Shown in pieces: positions 19,923-28,899 of a DNA stretch of 64,000 nt. The stretch is from Burkholderia latens (GTDB lineage: Bacteria; Pseudomonadota; Gammaproteobacteria; Burkholderiales; Burkholderiaceae): assembly GCF_001718795.1 (NCBI RefSeq), contig NZ_CP013437.1, positions 186,001 through 250,000 on the forward strand, in the 5' to 3' direction. Each line of letters begins with the position of its first letter. The first letter of the stretch is position 1. Below the pieces are notes generated by a model. It was not told where the DNA came from and did no database searches. It saw only the letters and a list, made by a program, of their open reading frames with translations. A program made the position numbers and the translations under genes.

Positions 19923-19937
19923 CGGCACGCGCCTTGC
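19923..19937 (+). promoter_or_regulatory. sigma-54 promoter of the DUF3175 gene
   Basis: CGGCACG-CGCC-TTGC, identical to the divergent site. Expected start near 19949, ATG at 19982 with GGAG before it. Confidence 0.75.
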
Positions 19938-19981
19938 GGCCCTGGAGCAATTCACGCCGACCACGTATGGAGCCGCCGCCC

Positions 19982-20338
19982 ATGCCTTCAGCCACCGCCT
20001 CCCATCCGCGCGGCAAACGCGCGACGCGCCGCCCGGGCCGCGCACGCAGCAACGATCCGCATCACCGCCGGCGCTGGTCTGCCGACGTGATGCAAAAAAG
20101 CGATGCGCTCGATCTCGAGCCGCACATCTTCAAGTCCGACGATCCGAGCGAGATCGCCGCGTCGTTGAAGCGTTCGGCAGAACACAGCCGCCGCCGAAAG
20201 GCGACGCCGTTTCAGTCCGCGATGTCGATGCTGAACTTCTACGTGAACCGCGCAGGCCGCCACCTGCCGAAGTCACGCCGCGCGACGCTCGAACGCGCGA
20301 AACGCAAGCTGCGCGAAGCGTTCGGCCGCAAGCCGTGA
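19982..20338 (+). CDS. DUF3175 protein
   Basis: 118 aa, strongly basic. RRWSADVMQKSDALDLEPH and IAASLKRSAEHSRRRKATPF, then QSAMSMLNFYVNRAGRHLP, are DUF3175 signatures. Unknown function; small basic proteins of this family are often found beside DNA-protection and stress genes. The Arg-rich N-terminus may be disordered. Start at MPSATASHP with GGAG 9 bases upstream; an ATG five codons earlier lies too close to that GGAG. Confidence 0.85.
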   Translation: MPSATASHPRGKRATRRPGRARSNDPHHRRRWSADVMQKSDALDLEPHIFKSDDPSEIAASLKRSAEHSRRRKATPFQSAMSMLNFYVNRAGRHLPKSRRATLERAKRKLREAFGRKP

Positions 20339-20452
20339 CGGCTGGCCGCGCGCGCGTCGGCCGCCATGCGCGGTCTGGCGAACGCCGCGCGAGCGCGCAG
20401 CGCACGCATCGCGTTCGCGTATCTCCGTCATCCACCTGGTCCACCGTCAGGC

Positions 20453-21775
20453 ATGCATGAAACCCTGTGGTATCTCATCATCGGCGTCGTGCTGTTGAGC
20501 ATGGCCGTCGCGACGTCGGCGCTGCGGCATCTGCCGTGCAGCAGCGCGATGATCTATCTCGCGCTCGGCATCGCGCTCGGCCCGTCGGGCGCGGGCTTGC
20601 TCCATCTCGACATCGAGCGCGACGCGGTGCTGCTGCGCGAAATCGTCGAGGTCGCGCTGCTGGTGTCGCTGTTCGCAATCGGGCTGCGGCTGCGCGTGCC
20701 GTTCTCGGACAAACTGTGGCTCGTGCCGTGCCGGCTCGGCCTGCTCGCGATGATCGTCACCGTGCCGCTGCTCGCCGGCTGCGCGGTGCTGACGCTCGGG
20801 CTTGGCTGGGGTCCGGCGCTGCTCATCGCGGCGATTCTCGCGCCGACCGATCCGGTGCTCGCGCACGACGTGCAGGTGCACGACCCCGGCGACCGCGACC
20901 TGGTGCGCTTCGCGCTGTCCGGCGAAGGCGGATTGAACGACGGGATCGCGCTGCCGTTCGCGCTTGCCGCACTTGCGTTGTGCGGCGCGCGCGACACGCC
21001 GCACGGGCCGCCCGCGTTGTCGGGCACGTTCGCGCTGTTCGCGCTGTGGGGCATCGTCGGCGCGGCCGCGATCGGCGGCGCGCTCGGCGCGGCGACCACC
21101 AAGGCGATCGGCTGGCTGCGCATCCGCTATGCGCAGGCGCTCGGCTTCGAAGGCTTCTTCGCGCTCGCGCTGATCGCGCTGTCGTACGGCGCCGCGCAGC
21201 TCGCGCACACGTTCGGCTTCATCGCGACGTTCGCGGCGGGCGTCGCGATGCGACGCGTCGAGCACCGCGCGAGCGGCGACCGCCGGCCGCGCGAGGTCAT
21301 CGGCCGCATCGATTCGGAAGACGTGGTCGCGACCGAAAAGCATCCGGAGAAGGTGCACGCGTTCATGGCCGAGTCGGTGCTCGATTTCACGATCGAGCTC
21401 GAACGGATCGCGGAAGCGCTCGTGATGACGATGATCGGCAGCGTGCTCGCGACGTTGTCGGCGCCGCTCGTGACATGGAGCGCGGCCGCGCTGGCCTTGC
21501 TGTTGTTCGCCGCCGTGCGGCCGGTCGCGGTGCTGCTGACGCTCACCGGCTCACGCGCGACACACGCACAGCGGCGGCTGATGGGATGGTTCGGGATCCG
21601 CGGAATCGGCTCGTTCTACTACCTGCTGTTCGCGCTCGAACACGCGCCGTCGAGCGCGGTGCGCCCGCTTGCGGCGCCGGTGCTGGCCGTCGTCTGCGCG
21701 TCGGTGATCGTGCATGGCGTGTCCGCGACACCGCTGATGGAGTGGTACTACCGCCTCCAGCATCGCCGCCGCTGA
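20453..21775 (+). CDS. CPA1-type cation:proton antiporter
   Basis: 440 aa, about 11-12 membrane segments, Na+(K+)/H+ exchanger family of the NhaP type. The conserved acidic/Asn motif region is SGEGGLNDGIALPFAL (equivalent to ESLLND in relatives) and the TM5-like segment is LIAAILAPTDPVLAHDVQ. An ionic loop VIGRIDSEDVVATEKHPEKV separates two membrane halves. The start MHETLWYLIIG has only a weak GTCAGG behind it. It follows DUF3175 by 114 bases with no clear promoter, so it could be co-transcribed. Its stop converges with ligD at 5 bases. Confidence 0.88.
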   Translation: MHETLWYLIIGVVLLSMAVATSALRHLPCSSAMIYLALGIALGPSGAGLLHLDIERDAVLLREIVEVALLVSLFAIGLRLRVPFSDKLWLVPCRLGLLAMIVTVPLLAGCAVLTLGLGWGPALLIAAILAPTDPVLAHDVQVHDPGDRDLVRFALSGEGGLNDGIALPFALAALALCGARDTPHGPPALSGTFALFALWGIVGAAAIGGALGAATTKAIGWLRIRYAQALGFEGFFALALIALSYGAAQLAHTFGFIATFAAGVAMRRVEHRASGDRRPREVIGRIDSEDVVATEKHPEKVHAFMAESVLDFTIELERIAEALVMTMIGSVLATLSAPLVTWSAAALALLLFAAVRPVAVLLTLTGSRATHAQRRLMGWFGIRGIGSFYYLLFALEHAPSSAVRPLAAPVLAVVCASVIVHGVSATPLMEWYYRLQHRRR

Positions 21776-21780
21776 GCGCG

Positions 21781-24654
21781 TCACGAGCGGCCCAGCCGCG
21801 CGCGCATTTGCGCGGTGATCCGCTGGCGCGTGTCGTCGTAGCCTTCCCACGGGTCGCGCTTCAACCGGTCGACGCGTTCGTGCAGCGTGTCGATCGTCCA
21901 TTGGTCGCCGCCGGTCGTGTCGGACACCTCGTCCCAGCGCAGCGGCACGGACACGCCCATTCCGGGCCGCGCGCGCACCGAGTACGCGGCGATCGTGCTC
22001 GCGCCGCGGCCGTTGCGCAGGTAGTCGATGAAGATCTTGCCGCGCCGGTGACGCGGCCCCATCGTCGCAGTGAAACGGTCGGGCAGTGCACCGGCCACGT
22101 GCTGCGCGACCGCGCGCGAGAAGTCCTTCACGTCGTCCCACCCCATGTGCCGCGTGATCGGCACGACGACGTGCAGCCCCTTGCCGCCGCTCGTCTTGCA
22201 GAACGATACGAGCCCCAGCTCGTCGAGCAACCCGCGCACGAGCTGCGCGGCCTCGATCATCGTGCTCCACGGCAGCGCCGGATCCGGATCGAGATCGAAC
22301 ACGATCCGGTCCGGCCGCTCGATGTTCGACGCATGCGCGTTCCACGTGTGCAGTTCGATCGTGCCCATCTGCGCGGCGCCGAGCAGCGCGTCGACACTGT
22401 CGAGCGACAGCAGCGGACCATGCCCGGGGTCGAGCCCTTCGTGTTGCGTGACGAACGGAATCTCGCGGCGCTCCGCGTGCTTCTGGAAGAACAGTTCGCC
22501 GGTGATGTCGCCCGGCGCGCGCACCAGCGACACCGGGCGGCCCTTCAGATCGCGCAGCAGCCACGGCGCGACCCACTGCCAGTAACGCGCGAGATCGATC
22601 TTGCGCGTGCCGCTGTGCGGGTCGATCACACGATCGGGATGGGTGATGCGCACGCGGCCGAGCTGGGTGGGACCGCCGACCTCCTCCGCGCCGGTCGCGG
22701 CGCGCGAGGGCGTGCGCGTCCGTGCGTTGGGCTTGCTATCGTCCGCGTCGCGCGCCGCGCGCGATGCGGGCTTGCGCTTGCCGTCATCCGTGGTCTCACG
22801 CTGATCCATCGCTACCTCCTGTTCCGCGGTTTCCGTATGCCTCGGCACTTCGCGCACGATTTGCGACGCCGGCTTGTCTTCGCGCAGCGCGATGAACGCG
22901 GCCTGCCGCACGATGCCGTCACCGGTCCATTCGGCGAATTCGCATTCGGCGACGAGCGTCGGCTCGATCCAGTGCACCGGCGTGCGCGAGCGCTCGCGCG
23001 GCGGCGGATCGAACGGCGTCGTCGCGCGCTCGTGCTTGCGCAGGATCGCCGCGAGCTTGTCGAGCATCCGCGTATCGAAGCCCGTGCCGACCCGGCCGAC
23101 GTAGCGCAGCGGCCCGGGCCCGCGCGAGCGCTTGCCGCTGCCCGACGGTTCGTGCACGCCGAGCAGCAACGCGCCGAAGCCGCTGCGGCTGCCCGACGGC
23201 TCGGTGTAGCCGCCGATCACGAACTCCTGCCTGCGCCGGCATTTGAGCTTGATCCATGCGGGCGAACGGCCGGCGCGATAGCGCGAGTCCGCGCGCTTGC
23301 CGATCAGGCCTTCGAGGCCCGTGTCGCACGCGCTCGCGATGAGTGACGCGACGTCTTCGCCGAGATCGGGCGAGAAACGCAGCCGCGCCGGGTCGCTGTC
23401 GGCGAGCAACGGTTCGAGCAATGCGCGGCGCGAGGTGAGCGGCGCGTCGCGCAAGTCGTAACCGTCGAGATAGGGCAGATCGAATACGAACAGCGTGATC
23501 TCGTCCGAGCGTCCTGCGCCGAGCGCATTCTGCAGCGCCTGGAAGCTGGGCAGGCCGTTCGGACCGAGCACGACAGCCTCGCCGTCGAGCCATGCTTCGT
23601 CGACGTCGAGCGCCGCGAGCGCGTCGCGCTGCGCGCCCAGCTTCGCGGTCCAGTCGCGGCCCTCGCGCGTCATCAGCGTCACGCGCCGCCGCGTGCCCTT
23701 CCCCGAAATGCGCGCCAGCATCCGGTAACCGTCGAACTTCAGTTCGTAGCACCAGCCGTCCTGCGTCGGCGGTGCATCGACCAGCGTCGCGAGTTGCGGC
23801 GCGACGCGCTCCGGCAGCGGCGCACGCACCGCGCCGTCGACCGCGGACGGCCCGGCGGGCCGTTTCCCGTCGGCGCCGGCGTCGCGATCGCGGCCCTCTT
23901 CGCGCCGACCGGCGCGCGTACCGCGCTTTCGCGCGGGGGCGGCGTCGGACTTGCCGTCCGTGCCGTCCGTGCCCGCCTTGCCGTTCCGGCCGCGCGGCGA
24001 GCCGCGCGTGCGCTTCTCGCTGCCATCGGCGCCTGCACTCGCCGCGGACACCCCACCGTCGTGCACGCTGCCTGGGCGCTCGCCGACAACGTCGAATTCG
24101 TCCGCGCTGCGCGCGTCGTCGTCGCGCTCCTTGATCAGCAGCCACTGCTCCTGCCGCCCTTCCTGCCGGCCGCTGCGCACGAGCGCCCAGCCGCCGTGCA
24201 GCTTGTGGCCGTCGAGCCGGAACGTAAGCTTGCCCGCGCGATACCCTTCGCGCGCATGCGCGAGGCCGCCGTCGGGCGTCCACGTGCCTTCGTCCCACAC
24301 GACGACCGAGCCGGCGCCGTAATGTCCGGCGGGAATCTCGCCTTCGAACGATGCGTATTCGAGCGGATGGTCTTCGACGTGCACCGCCAGACGCTTCACG
24401 GCCGGATCGAAGCTCGGCCCTTTCGGCACGGCCCACGACTTCAGCGTGCCGTCGAGTTCGAGCCGGAAGTCATAATGCAGCCGCCGCGCGTGGTGTTCCT
24501 GGATCACGAAGCGCAGCGGGCGAGGCTTGCGCGCAGCGGCTCGCGCGTCTGGCTTCGCGGCCGCTTTCGTGCGGCGACGCCCGTGCGCGCCCTCGGGCTC
24601 CGGCGTCGCGTCGAAGTGGCGTTTGCGGCGATACGGATCGAGCTTGCCGGCCAT
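21781..24654 (-). CDS. ligD: DNA ligase D (LigD), phosphoesterase-ligase-polymerase
   Basis: 957 aa, complete three-domain LigD of bacterial end joining. Residues about 45-200 are the 3'-phosphoesterase (FVIQEHHARRLHYDFRLEL, KGPSFDP, GEIPAGHYGAG). Residues about 280-600 are the ATP-dependent ligase with nucleotidyl Lys near 305 (YELKFDGYRML) and LDGEAVVL. Residues about 680-950 are the primase-polymerase (LVRAPGDITGELFFQKH, DRIVFDLDPDPALPW with the metal-binding Asp pair). Between PE and ligase, and between ligase and polymerase, are charged, low-complexity linkers (GSEKRTRGSPRGRNGKAG). GCGAGGTG precedes the ATG. It lies 34 bases behind ku. Confidence 0.96.
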   Translation of the reverse strand: MAGKLDPYRRKRHFDATPEPEGAHGRRRTKAAAKPDARAAARKPRPLRFVIQEHHARRLHYDFRLELDGTLKSWAVPKGPSFDPAVKRLAVHVEDHPLEYASFEGEIPAGHYGAGSVVVWDEGTWTPDGGLAHAREGYRAGKLTFRLDGHKLHGGWALVRSGRQEGRQEQWLLIKERDDDARSADEFDVVGERPGSVHDGGVSAASAGADGSEKRTRGSPRGRNGKAGTDGTDGKSDAAPARKRGTRAGRREEGRDRDAGADGKRPAGPSAVDGAVRAPLPERVAPQLATLVDAPPTQDGWCYELKFDGYRMLARISGKGTRRRVTLMTREGRDWTAKLGAQRDALAALDVDEAWLDGEAVVLGPNGLPSFQALQNALGAGRSDEITLFVFDLPYLDGYDLRDAPLTSRRALLEPLLADSDPARLRFSPDLGEDVASLIASACDTGLEGLIGKRADSRYRAGRSPAWIKLKCRRRQEFVIGGYTEPSGSRSGFGALLLGVHEPSGSGKRSRGPGPLRYVGRVGTGFDTRMLDKLAAILRKHERATTPFDPPPRERSRTPVHWIEPTLVAECEFAEWTGDGIVRQAAFIALREDKPASQIVREVPRHTETAEQEVAMDQRETTDDGKRKPASRAARDADDSKPNARTRTPSRAATGAEEVGGPTQLGRVRITHPDRVIDPHSGTRKIDLARYWQWVAPWLLRDLKGRPVSLVRAPGDITGELFFQKHAERREIPFVTQHEGLDPGHGPLLSLDSVDALLGAAQMGTIELHTWNAHASNIERPDRIVFDLDPDPALPWSTMIEAAQLVRGLLDELGLVSFCKTSGGKGLHVVVPITRHMGWDDVKDFSRAVAQHVAGALPDRFTATMGPRHRRGKIFIDYLRNGRGASTIAAYSVRARPGMGVSVPLRWDEVSDTTGGDQWTIDTLHERVDRLKRDPWEGYDDTRQRITAQMRARLGRS

Positions 24655-24688
24655 CGTGTCACCTCGCGTTTCGCGGCGTCATCCGCGC

Positions 24689-25741
24689 TCAGGCCGCGTG
24701 CTTTCGGCGCGCGGCGGTCTTCTTCGCCGCATGCCCGCCGGCGCCCGCGCCCGTGCGTTTCGCGGCCGGCCGCTTCGCCGCGGATTTGGCGGCCGCCGTC
24801 TTCTTGGCCGATTTTGCCGCCGGTTTGCGGCGCGCGCCAGCGCGCGACGCAGAAGACGACGCGTCCGTGTCGTCGTCCTCGTCGTCCTCGGCCGGCGCGT
24901 TCCGCTCTTGGCGTTCATTGCGCAGATCCGCCGCGCGCGCGCCCGCCCCGCCCTTCAGGCTGCGCTTGAGCAACTCGGTCAGGTCGAGCACGTTGGTCGC
25001 CGCGGGCCCTGTCTGCGCGGGGCGTTCCTCGATTTCCTCGATCTTGCCCGCGCGCACCTTGCGCTCGACCAGCTCGAGGATGTCGTCGCGGAATGTGTCG
25101 TGATACTCGTCGGGCGTCCATTTGCCGGACATGTCGTCGATCAGCTTCTTCGCCATCCCGAGTTCGCGCGCGGTCACGCCCGCGCGCTTCGCGTCGTCGG
25201 CCGGCGCTTGCAGCTCGTCGAGCGGCCGCAGCTCCTCCTGCCAGCGCAACGTATCGAGCGCGAGTATCGGCCCGACCGGGATCAGCGCGCCGAGATGCTG
25301 GCGGTCGCGCATCACCACGAGCGCGATGCCGATCTTGCCGCTGTCCTTCAGCGCGTCGCGCAACAGCGCATAGACCTTCTCGCCCTTGCGGTCCGGCACG
25401 AGGTAGTACGGCGTGTCGAGATACAGGAACGACACCGCATCCTCGTCGACGAAGGTCAGGATGTCGACGGTCTGCGTCGACTCGGGATTCGCCGCGCGAA
25501 TCTCGTCGTCGGTCAGCACCACGTAGCGTTCCTTCTCGTACTCGTAGCCGCGCACGATGTCCTCGCGCGTGACTTCCTTGCCGGTGCGCTTGTTGATCTG
25601 CCGGTAGCCGACCGGATCCATCGAGCGCTTGTCGAGCAGCCGGAACGACGGCTTCACCGTGCGCGTCGCCGGGAACAGCTGCACGGGCACGTGAACGAGC
25701 CCGAAGCTGATCGCGCCTTTCCATATCATCCGCGGTGGCAT
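24689..25741 (-). CDS. ku: Ku homodimeric end-binding protein
   Basis: 350 aa. Binds double-strand ends and recruits LigD. The Ku core starts right at MPPRMIWKGAISFGLVHVPV, with TRTVKPSFRLLDKRSMDPVGY, TFVDEDAVSFLYLDTPYYL and YHDTFRDDILELVERKV. The C-terminal about 75 residues are an acidic patch (AEDDEDDDTDASSS) followed by a Lys/Ala tail (KPAAKSAKKTAAAKSAAKRP) of the type that binds DNA and extends threading. AAGGAGGAC precedes the ATG. Placed between katE and ligD on the same strand with gaps of 52 and 34 bases. Confidence 0.96.
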   Translation of the reverse strand: MPPRMIWKGAISFGLVHVPVQLFPATRTVKPSFRLLDKRSMDPVGYRQINKRTGKEVTREDIVRGYEYEKERYVVLTDDEIRAANPESTQTVDILTFVDEDAVSFLYLDTPYYLVPDRKGEKVYALLRDALKDSGKIGIALVVMRDRQHLGALIPVGPILALDTLRWQEELRPLDELQAPADDAKRAGVTARELGMAKKLIDDMSGKWTPDEYHDTFRDDILELVERKVRAGKIEEIEERPAQTGPAATNVLDLTELLKRSLKGGAGARAADLRNERQERNAPAEDDEDDDTDASSSASRAGARRKPAAKSAKKTAAAKSAAKRPAAKRTGAGAGGHAAKKTAARRKHAA

Positions 25742-25793
25742 GCCTGTCCTCCTTTGCTGCGCACGCGCCCGCCGCGCGACGCGGCGGCCCGCG

Positions 25794-27896
25794 CTAAGCC
25801 GGCACCTCGGCTGCCTGCTGCTCGCGCGCCCACACGCGATGCCGGCCGATCTCGCCGCAAAACGCGCCGAGCACCGCGTCGAGATCGACGGCCTGCCCGA
25901 CGCACACGCCGTCGGCCGGGTCCGGCAACTGCGCGGCGCTCAGCAGCTGACGCCCCGAGCCGACCGCCGCGATCGGCTTCAGGTGCTTGAACGCCTCGCG
26001 TACGAAGTGCCGCGCATCGGCGCTATGCGCGAGATCGCGCCCGTCGCCGCCGCACACGAACACCGCGTCGAACATCACCGACGGCATTCCCGCGAGCGTC
26101 GCCTGCGGCACGAGGCTGCCGATCGGCGCGAGCGTCGGCGCGACGATCGTCGGCACCGCGCCGGCGGCCGTCAGCGCGCCGCGCACCTGCTCGACCAGCG
26201 CCTGGTTGACGCCCGGCGTCGCGACGAGCGCGATCTTGCGCGAGCGGATGTCCGGCTTCGACCGGCCGATCAGGCTCAACGACGGCGCGCGCTGCCTGAC
26301 GGCCGGCGTCGTGGCCGTTTGCGGGGCCGGCAGCCCCAACCGTTCGGCGACCTGCGCGGCCAGGCCCGCGTCGAAGCGCGCGAGGAACTCGTTGACCACG
26401 CGCTCGCGGATCTCCGGCTTCGTCACCTTGCCGAGCTCGAAACAGTACGCATCCCGGATGTGCCGCTGCTCGATTTCGGTCATGCTCTGGTAGAACAATG
26501 CCGCCTGCGAGAAATGGTCAGCGAACGATTCGCTGCGCACGCGCACCTTGTCGCCTTCGAGCGGTTCGTGCACCGTCTCGAAGCCGCCGCCGGCCGGCGC
26601 GGGCGGCGTCTCGCGCGGCCAGCCGCCGTTCAGGGAATTCGGTTCGTACGACGCCTGCCCGACCGCGATCGTCTGCCGGTGCATCGCGTCGCGCTGGTTG
26701 TTCGCGAACGGACACAGCGGCCGGTTGATCGGCAGCTCATGAAAGTTCGGGCCGCCGAGCCGGCTCAGCTGCGTGTCGGTGTACGAGAACAGGCGCCCCT
26801 GCAACAGCGGGTCGTTCGTGAAGTCGATGCCGGGCACCACGTGTCCCGGATGAAACGCGACTTGCTCGGTTTCGGCGAAGAAGTTGTCGGGATTGCGGTT
26901 CAGCGTCATGCGGCCGATCGGCTTCACCGGCACGAGCTCTTCCGGCACGAGCTTGGTCGGGTCGAGCAGGTCGAAGTCGAACTTGCGCGCGTCGGCCGGA
27001 TCGATCAGCTGCACGCCGAGTTCGAACTCCGGATAGTCGCCGCGCTCGATCGCCGTCCACAGATCGCGCCGGTTGAAATCCGGGTCGTGACCGGCGATGC
27101 GCTGCGCTTCGTCCCACAGCAGCGAATACGCGCCGCTCACGGGCCGCCAGTGGAATTTCACGAAATGCTCGGCACCGGCCGCGTTGACGAAGCGGAACGT
27201 ATGCACACCGAAGCCGTCCATCGCGCGATAGCTCGCGGGGAGCGCGCGATCGGACATCAGCCACAGCACCATGTGCGTCGTCTCGGGGACGAGCGACACG
27301 AAATCCCAGAACGTATCGTGCGCGGATGCGCCGGTCGGCATCTCGTTCGGCGCCTCCGGCTTCACCGCGTGCACGAAGTCGGGAAACTTGATCGCGTCCT
27401 GGATGAAGAACACCGGCATGTTGTTGCCGACGAGATCGTAGTTGCCTTCCTGGGTGTAAAACTTCACCGCGAAACCGCGGACGTCGCGCACCGTGTCGGC
27501 CGAGCCGCGCGGGCCCTGCACCGTCGAAAAGCGCACGTAGACCGGCGTCTCTGCGGCCGGATCTTGCAGAAACGCAGCCTTCGTATAGTCGGCCATCGAC
27601 TCGTACACGCGAAACACGCCGTGCGCGGCCGAGCCGCGTGCATGCACGACCCGCTCGGGAATCCGTTCGTGATCGAAGTGCGTGATCTTCTCGCGCATGA
27701 TGAAGTCTTCGAGCAACGACGGACCGCGCGCGCCCGCGCGCAGCGTGTTCTGATTGTCGGCGATGCGCACGCCCTGGTTGGTGCGCAGTGCGTGGCCGTC
27801 CGGCCGCAGCCGGTTCTCGTCCAGCTGGCGCGACTTCGCGCTATCGGGTTGCGGCGGGTTGGCCGGCGGCTGGCCGGATTGAGGGGGATTCGTCAT
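25794..27896 (-). CDS. katE: large-subunit catalase KatE (HPII type)
   Basis: 700 aa, clade II catalase with an extra C-terminal flavodoxin/DJ-1-like domain ([39 protein letters not shown]). Active-site His region [21 protein letters not shown] is split as [12 protein letters not shown] and HARGSAAHG; Asn region [18 protein letters not shown]; heme Tyr region [15 protein letters not shown]. Start [11 protein letters not shown] with GAGGAC upstream. First gene of katE-ku-ligD. I found no -24/-12 element in the 150 bases before it, so it may use another sigma factor. Confidence 0.95.
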   Translation of the reverse strand: MTNPPQSGQPPANPPQPDSAKSRQLDENRLRPDGHALRTNQGVRIADNQNTLRAGARGPSLLEDFIMREKITHFDHERIPERVVHARGSAAHGVFRVYESMADYTKAAFLQDPAAETPVYVRFSTVQGPRGSADTVRDVRGFAVKFYTQEGNYDLVGNNMPVFFIQDAIKFPDFVHAVKPEAPNEMPTGASAHDTFWDFVSLVPETTHMVLWLMSDRALPASYRAMDGFGVHTFRFVNAAGAEHFVKFHWRPVSGAYSLLWDEAQRIAGHDPDFNRRDLWTAIERGDYPEFELGVQLIDPADARKFDFDLLDPTKLVPEELVPVKPIGRMTLNRNPDNFFAETEQVAFHPGHVVPGIDFTNDPLLQGRLFSYTDTQLSRLGGPNFHELPINRPLCPFANNQRDAMHRQTIAVGQASYEPNSLNGGWPRETPPAPAGGGFETVHEPLEGDKVRVRSESFADHFSQAALFYQSMTEIEQRHIRDAYCFELGKVTKPEIRERVVNEFLARFDAGLAAQVAERLGLPAPQTATTPAVRQRAPSLSLIGRSKPDIRSRKIALVATPGVNQALVEQVRGALTAAGAVPTIVAPTLAPIGSLVPQATLAGMPSVMFDAVFVCGGDGRDLAHSADARHFVREAFKHLKPIAAVGSGRQLLSAAQLPDPADGVCVGQAVDLDAVLGAFCGEIGRHRVWAREQQAAEVPA

Positions 27897-28049
27897 CGGC
27901 GAGTCCTCGTTCGTTCTGGGTTCGGTGAAGCACGGCATCGTGCGCGGCCGCATCGCGAGGCGCACGCATGCCGGCGCGGAAAAACGGGCGAGGCGTGCCG
28001 CGTGCGCCGCAACGGCCTCGCAGTGTCGCGGCGGGCAGCCGCGCCCGCG

Positions 28050-28436
28050 TCAGGGTGCGCGCAACGCGCGTTCGAACTCCGCATGCGTCACGTCGAGCGC
28101 GACGCTGCATTCGATCGCGGCATCCTCGACGCGCGGCTTCTGCTCGTCCACCGCGCGCCGCGCGCGGTCGCACAGCTGGGTGCGCACGCGCAGCCGGTCG
28201 GCCGCATCGAGCGACCCATAGCGTTCGACTACGTCGGGGTCGAACCGCAGGTCGAGCGCACAGCGCCAAGCGCGCGCGCTGTCCTCCGCCGGCACGCGCA
28301 CCCACGACACGTGGATCGTCAGCCGGCCCGACGCGTCGTCGGCATCGACGACGACGGTCGACTCCGACGGAAACCCGTTCGCGAGCGCACCTTCAAGCTC
28401 GGCGATGCGCTGCGAACGGTCGGGCAAGATCGTCAT
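28050..28436 (-). CDS. conserved hypothetical protein, DUF3022-like
   Basis: 128 aa. [20 protein letters not shown], then [20 protein letters not shown] and [21 protein letters not shown] place it in the Burkholderia DUF3022 group from memory. It shares its layout with the 121-aa protein at 18810-19175. The ATG overlaps the stop of the DUF1328 gene (ATGA), so translation is probably coupled. Soluble, function unknown. Confidence 0.75.
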   Translation of the reverse strand: MTILPDRSQRIAELEGALANGFPSESTVVVDADDASGRLTIHVSWVRVPAEDSARAWRCALDLRFDPDVVERYGSLDAADRLRVRTQLCDRARRAVDEQKPRVEDAAIECSVALDVTHAEFERALRAP

Positions 28437-28594
28437 CGGCGCACGACGCCCAGCAGCAACGTGACCAGGAAGATCACGACGAAGATGTAGAACAGGATCT
28501 TCGCGATTTCGGCCGCACCGGCCGCAATGCCGCCGAAGCCGAACACGGCGGCGATGATCGCGATGACGAAGAAGATGAGAGCGTATCGAAGCAT
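28433..28594 (-). CDS. DUF1328 (YtjA-type) small membrane protein
   Basis: 53 aa, easily missed by length filters. [20 protein letters not shown] starts the first of two hydrophobic helices; [20 protein letters not shown] follows and it ends LLLGVVRR. This is the DUF1328/YtjA inner-membrane family, often upregulated in stress. AGGAGGAATTC precedes the ATG. The stop overlaps the start of the next gene. Probably in an operon with the DUF3008 gene 46 bases upstream. Confidence 0.88.
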   Translation of the reverse strand: MLRYALIFFVIAIIAAVFGFGGIAAGAAEIAKILFYIFVVIFLVTLLLGVVRR

Positions 28595-28640
28595 GAATTC
28601 CTCCTGGATAACGGTGACCGCCGGCGCCTGTCGCGGGCGA

Positions 28641-28829
28641 TCAAGAATCGTGCTTGTGCCTGGGTTTGCCGTGGGTCGGCGTCGAAGCCATCTTTTCGAG
28701 CTCCTTCTCGCTCATCGATTTGGCCATCGACTTCGAAGGCGGCTTCAGGTCCTTCATTTTGGTGTCGCCGCGCTTGGCCGACAGGGCGGCCCCCGCGGCG
28801 CGCTGCTGTGCCTGGGACTTGGCTGGCAT
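28641..28829 (-). CDS. DUF3008 small basic protein
   Basis: 62 aa. [20 protein letters not shown] followed by [20 protein letters not shown] and [10 protein letters not shown] is the standard DUF3008 pattern. Lys/Ala/Ser-rich and probably disordered or DNA-associated; unknown function. GAGGAGGAATGCC precedes the ATG. It follows rpoN by 70 bases on the same strand, with no clear promoter between. Confidence 0.85.
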   Translation of the reverse strand: MPAKSQAQQRAAGAALSAKRGDTKMKDLKPPSKSMAKSMSEKELEKMASTPTHGKPRHKHDS

Positions 28830-28899
28830 GGCATTCCTCCTCTCGGTGACGCACGCGGGCGCCGCCACTCGCGGGCCGCGCGCAGTTCGGACCGCATCG

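Noticed and set aside
27897..28049. Sigma-54 promoter for katE
   Set aside because: CGTGCC and CATGCC occur on the proper strand, but no GCAA or GCAG lies four bases away in either case.
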